This document shows positions 29,791 through 37,599 of a DNA stretch of 64,000 nt, piece by piece (positions within the stretch are counted from its first letter, which is position 1; each line of letters begins with the position of its first letter). The DNA lies in NCBI RefSeq assembly GCF_022419185.1, contig NZ_JAJOZK010000002.1:1-64000 (forward strand). The letters are read 5' to 3'. Position numbers and translations under genes: made by a program. The notes beneath the pieces are model-generated. The model was not told the origin of the DNA, made no database searches, and was given only the letters and a program-made list of their open reading frames with translations. The stretch is from Thermomonas flagellata (GTDB lineage: Bacteria; Pseudomonadota; Gammaproteobacteria; Xanthomonadales; Xanthomonadaceae).

Positions 29791-30645
29791 ATGAACGACC
29801 TGCTCGCCGCGCTCCTGCTCGGCATCATCGAAGGCATCACCGAATTCCTGCCGATCTCCAGCACCGGCCACCTGCTGATCGCCGAGCACTGGCTGGGCGC
29901 GCGCAGCGACCTGTTCAACATCGCCATCCAGGCCGGGGCGATCCTCGCGGTGGCGCTGATCTACTGGAAGCGGCTGTGGGGCATGCTGCTGGCCTTCCTC
30001 GGCCGGGACGCGCCCGCCGCCTACGACCCGCTGGGACAGACCGCCAGCCCGGCGCAGTCGCGCGACTACGCCTTCAAGCTGATCGCCGCCTTCCTGGTCA
30101 CCGCGGTCGGCGGGCTGCTGGTGAAGAAGCTGGGCTGGCGCCTGCCGGAGACGGTGACACCGGTGGCGTGGGCGCTGGTGATCGGCGCGGTGTGGATGGT
30201 GCTGGCCGAGCAGTTGGCCGCGCGCCGCGCCGCGCGCGAGGGCGAGCGCACCGCGATCACCTGGACCGTGGCGCTGCTGGTGGGCGCCGCGCAGATCGCC
30301 GCCGGCGTGTTCCCGGGCACCTCGCGCAGTGCCGCCACCATCTTCGTCGCCCTGCTGGCCGGCACCACCAACCGTGCCGCCGCCACCGAGTTCGCGTTCG
30401 TGGTCGGCATCCCCACCATGTTCGCGGCCACCGGCTACGAGTTGCTCGGCACGCTCAAGGCCGGCGGCGGCGCCGGCGAGGACTGGAGCGCGCTGGCGGT
30501 GGCGTTCGTGGCCGCCGCGATCACTGCGTTCGTGGCGGTGAAGTGGCTGCTGCACTACATCCAGCGCCACCGCTTCACCGCGTTCGCGGTGTACCGCCTG
30601 CTGCTCGGGATCGCGCTGCTGCTGTGGCTGCCGGCCGGGGCCTGA
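29791..30645 (+). CDS. uppP: Undecaprenyl-diphosphatase UppP (BacA)
   Basis: Inner-membrane enzyme of 284 residues that recycles the undecaprenyl carrier for cell-wall synthesis and gives bacitracin resistance. Catalytic motifs EGITEFLPISSTGHL near the N-terminus and PGTSRSAATI near residue 175 are intact. Seven or eight hydrophobic helices make up the rest. It starts at ATG 29791, divergent from glnA, with no strong ribosome site. Confidence 0.95.
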   Translation: MNDLLAALLLGIIEGITEFLPISSTGHLLIAEHWLGARSDLFNIAIQAGAILAVALIYWKRLWGMLLAFLGRDAPAAYDPLGQTASPAQSRDYAFKLIAAFLVTAVGGLLVKKLGWRLPETVTPVAWALVIGAVWMVLAEQLAARRAAREGERTAITWTVALLVGAAQIAAGVFPGTSRSAATIFVALLAGTTNRAAATEFAFVVGIPTMFAATGYELLGTLKAGGGAGEDWSALAVAFVAAAITAFVAVKWLLHYIQRHRFTAFAVYRLLLGIALLLWLPAGA

Positions 30646-30712
30646 GCGCGTTCACGCCGGCATAACTTGGGATCACTCGGGATGGCGGCATCACCGCAAG
30701 GGGAGCATCGCC

Positions 30713-31513
30713 ATGCACCGCTGGTTCATCCTGGCCCTGTCCTCCCTGCTGCTCAGCGCTTGCCCGCGCGCGCCGGCGCCTGCCGCGCCCGGAGCGGGCG
30801 CCGATACCGCCCAGGCGACTGCGCTGGCAGAGGAACTGCCGCGCTACCACTGGCGGCTCACGGACGCGCGCGCCTCCGACGGTCGCCGCATCGATGCCCT
30901 GTTCGTGCGTGCGGACGCGCCGCTGCAGCTGGACTTCCGCGGCGGCCGGCTCGCGGTGAGCAACGCCTGCAACCGGCTGGTCGGTGGCTATGCGCTGGAA
31001 GGCGGGCAACTGGTCGTGGCGCGGCTGGCCGCGACCATGATGGCCTGCCCGGATCCGGCGGTGATGGCGCTGGACACGCAGATCGGCCGGCGCCTGGAGG
31101 GCACGCTTGCGGTCACCGCGCAGGCCGGCGATCCGCCGCGGCTGCAGCTGCGCAATGCCGCCGGCGACACCCTGGTGTTCGCCGGCGCGCCGACCGCGCA
31201 GACCCGCTACGGCGGGCCGCCGACCCGGATCTTCCTCGAGGTGGCGGCGCACGACGCGCCGTGCGCGCATCCGCTGATCCCCAACGCACGCTGCCTGCAG
31301 GTGCGCGAGCTGGAGTACGACGCCAACGGCCTCCGGCGCGGCGCGCCGGGGCCGTTCCAGCCGTTCTCCGGCCAGATCGAGGGCTACACGCATGCCGACG
31401 GCATCCGCAACGTGCTGCGGATCGACCGCTACGACGTGCCCAATCCGCCCGCCGATGCGTCGCGTTATGCCTACGTGCTGGACATGGTGGTGGAGTCCGC
31501 GCGCGAACCGTGA
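30713..31513 (+). CDS. META and DUF4377 domain lipoprotein
   Basis: A 266-residue envelope lipoprotein; the signal ends in the lipobox LLLSAC. An HslJ-like META domain (about 40-165) contains VSNACNRLVGGYALEGGQL, including the conserved Asn-x-x-x-Gly core and a later MMACPDP segment. A DUF4377 domain follows (about 175-265; RCLQVRELEYD, IEGYTHADG, NPPADASRYAYVLD). META proteins such as HslJ are linked to novobiocin resistance and envelope stress; the exact role here is unknown. The ATG at 30713 has AGGGGAG upstream. Confidence 0.87.
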   Translation: MHRWFILALSSLLLSACPRAPAPAAPGAGADTAQATALAEELPRYHWRLTDARASDGRRIDALFVRADAPLQLDFRGGRLAVSNACNRLVGGYALEGGQLVVARLAATMMACPDPAVMALDTQIGRRLEGTLAVTAQAGDPPRLQLRNAAGDTLVFAGAPTAQTRYGGPPTRIFLEVAAHDAPCAHPLIPNARCLQVRELEYDANGLRRGAPGPFQPFSGQIEGYTHADGIRNVLRIDRYDVPNPPADASRYAYVLDMVVESAREP

Positions 31514-31529
31514 GCGCGGCCGGCGCGCG

Positions 31530-32132
31530 TCAGCCGTGCAGGCTGTAGGTGCCGTACAGCGCCGCCTCCGCCAGCACGTGGCCGTGCAGCGCGCGCAGCA
31601 CCTCGCCGGCGCCGAAGCGCGCCGGCAGCGCCAGGGTCGGCACGTCCAATGCGAACAGGCGGAAGAAGTAGCGGTGCACGCGCAGATCGTGCGGCGGCGG
31701 GTAGGGCCCGTCGTAGCCGTGGTAGTCGCCGGCCATCGCCGGATCCGCGGCGAACCAGCCGGTGTAGTCGTTGAGGCCGCGGCGACCGCCGGCATCCAGG
31801 CCGGCCGGCTTGCCGTGCACGGTCACCCCGTCGCTACAGCTGCCGGCCGCGATCTGGCGCAGGTCGGCCGGCAGGTCGGCGACCACCCAGTGCACGAAGT
31901 CGCCGCGCGGGTGCTCGACCGGGATCGGGGTGGCGGCGTCCGCGACCAGCGCCGGATCGGTCGGGGCATCCGGGTCGATGCACAGCAGGGCGAACGAAGC
32001 GGTGCCGGCCGGCACCGCGTCCCAGGCCAGGTGTGGGTTGCGGTTGCCGCCGAAGCCGCCGCCCGGCGCGCCGAGGGCGAACTCCGGCGGGATCGGCTGG
32101 CGGTGCTCGAAGCTGTCGCTGCGCAGGATCAT
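31530..32132 (-). CDS. YbhB/YbcL family Raf-kinase-inhibitor-like (PEBP) protein
   Basis: A 200-residue phosphatidylethanolamine-binding-protein fold. Recognisable parts are the early SDSFEHRQPIPPEFALG, NRNPHLAWDAVPAGTASFALLCIDPDAP (ligand pocket), HWVVADLPAD and the PYPPPHDLRVHRYFFRLFALD segment. Bacterial members are soluble and of unclear function. Its ATG lies within the stop of the upstream hydrolase gene (ATGA), with GGAG 10 bases before it, so it is the last gene of a coupled three-gene set. Confidence 0.88.
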   Translation of the reverse strand: MILRSDSFEHRQPIPPEFALGAPGGGFGGNRNPHLAWDAVPAGTASFALLCIDPDAPTDPALVADAATPIPVEHPRGDFVHWVVADLPADLRQIAAGSCSDGVTVHGKPAGLDAGGRRGLNDYTGWFAADPAMAGDYHGYDGPYPPPHDLRVHRYFFRLFALDVPTLALPARFGAGEVLRALHGHVLAEAALYGTYSLHG

Positions 32133-33148
32133 GGCGTGTCTCCGGACTTGGAATCGGCATCGGCGGGAGCGCCGAGCAGGCGTTGTACCACCCAGCGCTC
32201 GGCGTAGCCGTCGAGGCTGGCGCGTTCGATGAAGCCGCAGTGGCCGCCGTGGCGGGCCAGCTCCACGTGCACCCGCGGCAGGCGCGCCAGCGCGCCGAAG
32301 CCGGCGGTCGGGATCACCGGGTCGTCGGCCGCCATCAGGATATCGGCCGGCACCGCCAGCGCGCGCAGGCGGCCACCGGCCACGCGGTAGCCGTCGAAAT
32401 AGGCGTCGAGGTCGGGGAAGTCGGTGTGGCGCGCGACCATCCACGCGGTCAGCGCGCGCATGCGCAGGCGCAGCACGGCGTCGTCGAACCCATGTAGTTG
32501 CGGGAACAGCCGCCGCTTGCGCGCCAGCGACCCGCGCCACTTGCGCTCGAAGTAGCGCAGGTACACCGGCCAGCCGCGCTCCATCGCGTCCATCGTGCGC
32601 GCCGGGTCGAGCACCGGGCACACCGCCGCCACCTTCTGCAGTGGCAGCCGCTGCGGATCCGCGCGCAGGCCCAGGCGCAGCGCGAAGTTGCCGCCGAGCG
32701 AGTAGCCGGCAGCGAAGTATGGCCGGATCGGCCAGCGCGCGGCGACCTCGGCCGCGGCCTGCACCACCTCGTCCAGGCGGTTGGAGTGGAACAGCCCGGG
32801 ATTGAGGTGGTGGGTGTCGCCGTGGTCGCGGAAGTTGAGCCGGAACACCGCAGCCCCCGCCTGCAGCAGGCGCGCCGCGGTCAGGCGCATGTAGCTGGAG
32901 TCGAGGCTGCCCTCCCAGCCGTGCAGCAGCAGCACCAGCGCGCGCGGCGTCGCCGCCGGCGCGCTGTACACGCCCTGCAGGCGCACCCCGTCGGCCAGCT
33001 CCAGCAGCACCGGTTCGTGCCGCGCCGGGGCCTGCAGCAGGCGCCGGCGCGCGCGCAGCCCGCGCAGCGGACTGGACGCGAGCAGCGATTGCAGGTGCGG
33101 GCTGCGCAGCAGGCGCGGCGGGCGGTACGGGCTGCGCGCCAGGCTCAT
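32129..33148 (-). CDS. YheT family alpha/beta hydrolase
   Basis: A 339-residue hydrolase of the YheT/ABHD1-3 type. The N-terminal RPPRLLRSPHLQSLLASS motif, LLHGWEGSLDSSYMR, RLNFRDHGDTHHLNPGLFHSNRLD, nucleophile elbow GYSLGGN (Ser) and the C-terminal GGHCGF (His) identify the family. Esterase or lipase activity is inferred; the substrate is unknown. Start and stop overlap both neighbours by 4 bases. Co-expression with plsC suggests a role in lipid turnover. Confidence 0.9.
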   Translation of the reverse strand: MSLARSPYRPPRLLRSPHLQSLLASSPLRGLRARRRLLQAPARHEPVLLELADGVRLQGVYSAPAATPRALVLLLHGWEGSLDSSYMRLTAARLLQAGAAVFRLNFRDHGDTHHLNPGLFHSNRLDEVVQAAAEVAARWPIRPYFAAGYSLGGNFALRLGLRADPQRLPLQKVAAVCPVLDPARTMDAMERGWPVYLRYFERKWRGSLARKRRLFPQLHGFDDAVLRLRMRALTAWMVARHTDFPDLDAYFDGYRVAGGRLRALAVPADILMAADDPVIPTAGFGALARLPRVHVELARHGGHCGFIERASLDGYAERWVVQRLLGAPADADSKSGDTP

Positions 33149-33909
33149 GCCTGCGCCATCGCCGCCAGCACCTGCGCGCGCGCGGCCTCGGCGATCGCGC
33201 GCCGGCCGCTGTGCGCCTGCGCCGGGATCGGCGGCAGGAACCACACGGTGACCGGGCGCGCCGGCTCGCCGAGCAGGCGCAGGAAATTGCCGAGGAAGCT
33301 CTCGCGCGGGGCGAACGCCACGATCCGCTGCGCCGCGCAGCCCTCGCCGTAGCACAATGCGACCGGCTGCACCGGCGCGCCGGCCTCGATCGCGGTGGCG
33401 AAGATGCGCGCATGGAACGGGCCGACCTCGCCGCCGTCGCGGGTGCCGCCCTCCGGGAACGCCGCGACCGCGCGCCCGGCGCGCAGGCGCGCCACCATCT
33501 CCACCATCACCCGTCCCAGCGAGTCGGCGTTGCCGCGCTGCAGGAAGATGGTCTCCGCGTGCGTGGTCAGCCAGCCGACCACCGGCCAGCCGCGGATCTC
33601 GGCCTTGGCGATGAAGCCCATCATGTGCTGCGAGTGCAGGGCGACGATATCCACCCAGCTGACGTGGTTGGCCACGAACAGGGTGCCGCCGGGCAATGGT
33701 TCGCCGCGGCGCTGCACGCGCAGGCCGAACACCCGCAGCAGGCCGCGTGCCCACCAGCGGATCGCGGCGTGCGCGCGCGCCTCGCCGCCGAACGCGATCA
33801 CCAACAGCACCAGCGGCAGGGCGACCAGCAGGTGCCAGGCCAGCAGCGGCAGGCGGTAGCCGTAGCGCAGCAGGCGGCGCAGCGGTGCGGCGGAGGCGCG
33901 GTCGGGCAT
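33145..33909 (-). CDS. Lysophospholipid acyltransferase family protein (PlsC-like)
   Basis: A 254-residue membrane-associated acyltransferase that would acylate lysophosphatidic acid or a related lipid. A hydrophobic N-terminal helix (about 20-40) precedes the catalytic HX4D motif (NHVSWVD, His82/Asp87). The acceptor-binding FPEGGTRDGG follows near residue 148, then PVALCYGE. An ATG at 33909 and an in-frame TTG at 33918 are both possible starts; neither has a good ribosome site. It is first in the plsC-hydrolase-YbhB set. Confidence 0.9.
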   Translation of the reverse strand: MPDRASAAPLRRLLRYGYRLPLLAWHLLVALPLVLLVIAFGGEARAHAAIRWWARGLLRVFGLRVQRRGEPLPGGTLFVANHVSWVDIVALHSQHMMGFIAKAEIRGWPVVGWLTTHAETIFLQRGNADSLGRVMVEMVARLRAGRAVAAFPEGGTRDGGEVGPFHARIFATAIEAGAPVQPVALCYGEGCAAQRIVAFAPRESFLGNFLRLLGEPARPVTVWFLPPIPAQAHSGRRAIAEAARAQVLAAMAQA

Positions 33910-33937
33910 GGCCGGCAAGCTTAGCCGAGGCGCAGGC

Positions 33938-34387
33938 TCACGGCGCCGCTGGCTCTGCCCCGGGCGGCTGCGGCAGCACCGCCAGGGTCAGCCGGCTCGC
34001 GCACACCAGCCGCCCTTCGCCATCCTCGATCCGGATGTCCCAGACCTGGGTGCTGCGGCCCACGTGCAGCGGGCGCGCGGTGGCGGTGACCGAGCCGGCG
34101 CGCACTGCGCGCAGGTGGTTGGCGTTCAGCTCCAGCCCGACCACCGCGCCGCCGCCGGCCAGCAGCATGCCGCCGACGCTGGCGACCGTCTCCGCCAGCG
34201 CCGCCGAGGCGCCGCCGTGCAGCAGGCCGTAGGGCTGGTGGGTGCGCGCATCGACCGGCATGCGCGCGCGCAGGTAGCCGGGCCCGAGTTCGGTGAACTC
34301 GATGCCGAGGGTCTGCATCAGGGTGCCGGCGGCATGGGCGTTGATCGCCGCGACGGTGGCCGCGGCCGGCCAGGTGAACTCGGGCAT
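33938..34387 (-). CDS. Hotdog-fold thioesterase (PaaI/MenI type)
   Basis: A 149-residue acyl-CoA thioesterase. The hotdog helix has HGGASAALAETVASVGG, with the catalytic Glu, preceded by RTHQPYGLLHGG and followed by ELNANHLRAVRAGSVTATA. This matches the YdiI/MenI and PaaI subgroup acting on aromatic acyl-CoA; the substrate here is not known. The ATG at 34387 has GAGGAA upstream. Confidence 0.88.
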   Translation of the reverse strand: MPEFTWPAAATVAAINAHAAGTLMQTLGIEFTELGPGYLRARMPVDARTHQPYGLLHGGASAALAETVASVGGMLLAGGGAVVGLELNANHLRAVRAGSVTATARPLHVGRSTQVWDIRIEDGEGRLVCASRLTLAVLPQPPGAEPAAP

Positions 34388-34497
34388 GGCGTCCGTTCCT
34401 CGGGGGCGTGCCTGCGCGGGGGAAGCGCCGGCGCAGCCTAGGCAGCCGGCGCGGTGCCGTCAATGCGCCGCTGCCGGCCGCGGCGCCGGAGGGGCCG

Positions 34498-36429
34498 CTA
34501 CAGGATCGGCCGCAGCCCGGCCCCGAACGCGGTGAACAGGCGCACGCCGAGCCACTTCACACCCATGTCCACCTCGGGGAAGTCGCCGACCGGCACGTGG
34601 CAGCGGCGGAAGTCGGGAGCGAACGGCGATGGCGGCGCCGGGCAGTCCGGCCCGGGCACGAACTGGTAGCTGGTCGCGTACTTGACCGGCCACAGGTCGA
34701 ACAGCGGCATCCGCTCGGACAGCCGCGCCAGGGTGAATTCAAGGCCGGGCAGGAGCGGCGACGGGTCGCGGCGGCCGATCGTCCAGGCGTTCTCCGGCGC
34801 CATGTCGCGGCGGATGCTGGCGGCCAGCGCGGCGGCGAACGCCGGGTCCGCGACCAACACCGCACTCTCGGTGTTCCAGTGGTCCCCGCGCGGGTCGAAG
34901 TTGTGGCTGCCGACCACCCCGACCCGCCCGTCCACCACCAGCGACTTGGCGTGCAGGCCCATGCGCAGCCCGGCCTCGCGCAGGCGCACCGGCAAGCCGC
35001 CGGAGGGGAAGATACCCCAGCGCGCCGATTCGCTCTCCGGCGCCTCGCGCAGGCGGTGCGCGGCCAGCCGGCGCGCCTGCAGTCCGCGCGGCGCGGGCGT
35101 CGCCGGCGCGGGCGGCGCGTCCGGCAGGTCCACCCCGAGCGCATCCAACCGCAGCGGCGCCGCGGCCGGGAACGGCTTGAACTCGTGGATCTCAAAGCCG
35201 AAGTCGCGCAGGTAGCGGCGCTTGTACTTGTACGACAGCGCGTAGGCGATGAAGGCGTCGGTCGCGGCCAGGCTGTTGGTGGAGATCTGCACTCGCGGCG
35301 GGGCCGGCTGCCGGTGCAGCTGGCGGAACACGTGCTGGGCCTGCTGCGACAGCACCAGGTACGGCGTCTGCAGCAGGATCTCCGACTGCGCGCCGGCCAC
35401 CAACGCGCGCAGCGCCGCCCCGGCCGGTTCCGGCGCCTGCCGCGGATCCACCTCCGCGCGGTGCTTGCGCGGGCCGTCGGCGATGAAGCGCACCGGGCCG
35501 ACCGCCAGCGCGGGGTCGACCAGGTGCGCCTGCTGCCACTGCGGGTCGCCCGCCTCGGCCTGTAGCGCCTGCACCCGCTGCGGGCGGCGGTACGGCGGCG
35601 GCGCCAGCGCCGGCGCGCCGTGCGCGCGCAGGTAGCCGGCGACATCCCCCAGGCGCGCCGCCGGCACGCTGTAGGGCGAGTCCCAGAAGGCCTGGAAGTT
35701 GCGCGCCATCGCCGCGGTCTCCGGCCCGGCCAAGAGCAGGTCGCGGTCGCGGAAGTTGTAGTCCTCGCCCCAGTCGAAGTACACGTCCTGAACGTTGCGC
35801 CCGCCGGTGATCGCCAGCGCGTCGTCCACCAGCAGCAGCTTGTTGTGCATGCGCCGGTTGAGCTGGCGCCAGCAGCAGGCGGAGGCGACCGCGTACATCG
35901 GCAGCGACAGCCGCGCGCGGTCCAGCACCGGGTTGTACAGGCGCAGGGCGAAGTTGGCATGCAGCGACGCCAGCGCGGCCAGGGTGCGCACCTGCGCGAA
36001 CGCCGACAGCTGGTCGACCAGCACCCGCACCTGCACCCCGCGGCGGGCGGCGGCGGCCAGTTCCTGCAGCAACAGCCAGCCGCTGTCGTCCTCGGCGAAG
36101 ATGTAGGTCTGCAGGTCGATGCTGCGGCGCGCGCTGCGCACCAGCGCGATCCGCGCCGCCAGCGCCTCCGGGCCGTCGTCGAGCAGGCGCAGGAGGTGGC
36201 GCGGCCGGTCTGGGCTGGACTCGGCCGCGGCGCGCGCGGCCAGCGCATGCAACGGCGAGGGCGCCGCGCAGGCCTCCGCCGCGGCGCAGTCCAGCGCGTG
36301 CGATTGCGCGGCCACGGCGATCGCCTCCGCCTGCGCGCGCGCCGGCGCGCCGAGGCTGGCGCAGCCGGCGGCCGCCAGCAGTGCCAGCACCGCGAACAGG
36401 GACGCGGCGACCCGCGCCGCGCCGGTCAA
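34498..36429 (-). CDS. Phospholipase D family lipoprotein (cardiolipin-synthase-like)
   Basis: A 643-residue protein with two HKD catalytic motifs: HNKLLLVDDALAITGGRN at His195 and HAKSLVVDGRVGVVGSHNFD at His493. The N-terminus is a lipoprotein signal ending LLAAAGC, so it should be anchored in the envelope. Two-HKD lipoproteins of this type include the YmdC/ClsC-like cardiolipin synthases, but an exported phospholipase is also possible. The start is read as TTG at 36429, inside the sixA stop (TTGA); a GTG at 36435 is an alternative. The upstream open frame beyond these starts belongs to the sixA shadow. Confidence 0.85.
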   Translation of the reverse strand: MTGAARVAASLFAVLALLAAAGCASLGAPARAQAEAIAVAAQSHALDCAAAEACAAPSPLHALAARAAAESSPDRPRHLLRLLDDGPEALAARIALVRSARRSIDLQTYIFAEDDSGWLLLQELAAAARRGVQVRVLVDQLSAFAQVRTLAALASLHANFALRLYNPVLDRARLSLPMYAVASACCWRQLNRRMHNKLLLVDDALAITGGRNVQDVYFDWGEDYNFRDRDLLLAGPETAAMARNFQAFWDSPYSVPAARLGDVAGYLRAHGAPALAPPPYRRPQRVQALQAEAGDPQWQQAHLVDPALAVGPVRFIADGPRKHRAEVDPRQAPEPAGAALRALVAGAQSEILLQTPYLVLSQQAQHVFRQLHRQPAPPRVQISTNSLAATDAFIAYALSYKYKRRYLRDFGFEIHEFKPFPAAAPLRLDALGVDLPDAPPAPATPAPRGLQARRLAAHRLREAPESESARWGIFPSGGLPVRLREAGLRMGLHAKSLVVDGRVGVVGSHNFDPRGDHWNTESAVLVADPAFAAALAASIRRDMAPENAWTIGRRDPSPLLPGLEFTLARLSERMPLFDLWPVKYATSYQFVPGPDCPAPPSPFAPDFRRCHVPVGDFPEVDMGVKWLGVRLFTAFGAGLRPIL

Positions 36430-36899
36430 GGCCACCAGAACTCGCGCAGGCGGGCCACGCCCGGTTCGATCACGGCCTGGTCCGGCAGCACAAGCCAGGC
36501 GATCGCCGCCGGCGGCATTCCGCGGAAGTCGCCGGACTGGCCGCTGTGCAGCAAGGCCAGCAGGTGCTCCAGGCCGGGGTTGTGCCCGACCAGCAGCACG
36601 CTGTCGGCGTCGCGCTCGGCCTCCAGCACCGCCATCAGGGTGCCGGCGGTGGCGTCGTAGATCGCCGGCTCCAGCCGCACCTCGGGCGCGCCGAGCGCGC
36701 CGAGTCCGGCCAGGGTCTCGCGCGTGCGCCGCGCCGGCGAGCACAGCACGCGCGCCGGTTGCAGGGCGTGCGCGCGCAGCCAGTCGCCGGCCGCGGCGGC
36801 CTCGCGCCGGCCGAGGTCGGACAGCGGGCGCTCGGCATCGTCCTGGCCGGGCGCGGCCGGCTCGGCATGGGCATGGCGCAGCAGGATCAGGGTGCGCAT
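36426..36899 (-). CDS. sixA: Phosphohistidine phosphatase SixA
   Basis: Histidine phosphatase of 157 residues. The RHG-type motif LLRHAHAEP gives the catalytic His9, and VLLVGHNPGLEHLL holds the second His. E. coli SixA dephosphorylates Hpt-type phosphohistidine (ArcB, NPr). A hybrid kinase with an Hpt domain is encoded one gene upstream, a possible but unproven target. The ATG at 36899 has GGAGGAG upstream. Confidence 0.9.
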   Translation of the reverse strand: MRTLILLRHAHAEPAAPGQDDAERPLSDLGRREAAAAGDWLRAHALQPARVLCSPARRTRETLAGLGALGAPEVRLEPAIYDATAGTLMAVLEAERDADSVLLVGHNPGLEHLLALLHSGQSGDFRGMPPAAIAWLVLPDQAVIEPGVARLREFWWP

Positions 36900-36918
36900 C
36901 GGCGGCTCCTCCGGGGGG

Positions 36919-37551
36919 TCAGGCGGCCTGCAGCCAGCGCTGCAGCGGGGCCCAGTCGGCCTGGTGCTCGCGCACCTGCGCCGAGTGGTAGTCGAACAGG
37001 CTGCGCCCAAGCCCGGTCAGCACCACGTAGGCCTGGCTGTCGCGCAGCTGGGCGACCAGCGGGAACGGCCAGGCCTGCAGCTGCTCCAGCGCCTGCTGGC
37101 TGGCCAGGGTGTGCGGGCGCAGGCGGTTGCCGACCAGCCCGACCCGCAGCTTGCCCTTGCGGATGCGCGGATGGCGGGCGACGTCCTGCAGGAAGCGCGC
37201 GGCGGCCTCCAGGTCCAGCGCCGAGGGCTGCACCGGCACCAAGAGGGCGTCCGCCTCGTCGAGGAAGCCCTCGAGCGTGTCGCGGTCGGCCCCGGCCGGG
37301 GTGTCCACCACCACCCGCCGCGTCGCGTCGGGCAGCGCCTTGCGCCAGCCCTTGCGGGTGCCGTCCACCCACGCCAGCGGCGCGGCGCCGAGGGCGGCGC
37401 GGCGCATCGCCCAGCGGGTCGCCGACTGCTGCGGATCGGCATCCACCAGGGCGCAGGCGTGGCCATCCGCGGCGGTGGCCGCGACCAGCTGGGTGGCGAG
37501 CGTGGTCTTGCCGACCCCGCCCTTGGCGCAGGCGACCAGCCAGATCTTCAT
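36919..37551 (-). CDS. ParA family ATPase
   Basis: A 210-residue MinD/ParA-type ATPase. The deviant Walker A KGGVGKTT (residues 10-17), LVDADPQQSATRW and VVVDTPAG (Walker B region) are clear. No ParB-like gene or parS-like repeat lies beside it, so it is an orphan ParA. Such orphans may position chemoreceptor or other protein clusters, or be plasmid relics. It follows the hybrid kinase gene and precedes sixA on the same strand. Confidence 0.88.
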   Translation of the reverse strand: MKIWLVACAKGGVGKTTLATQLVAATAADGHACALVDADPQQSATRWAMRRAALGAAPLAWVDGTRKGWRKALPDATRRVVVDTPAGADRDTLEGFLDEADALLVPVQPSALDLEAAARFLQDVARHPRIRKGKLRVGLVGNRLRPHTLASQQALEQLQAWPFPLVAQLRDSQAYVVLTGLGRSLFDYHSAQVREHQADWAPLQRWLQAA

Positions 37552-37599
37552 GCGCGCCCCTCCGCTGCCGGCATGCGCCAAGCGTACACCGGCGCGGGC

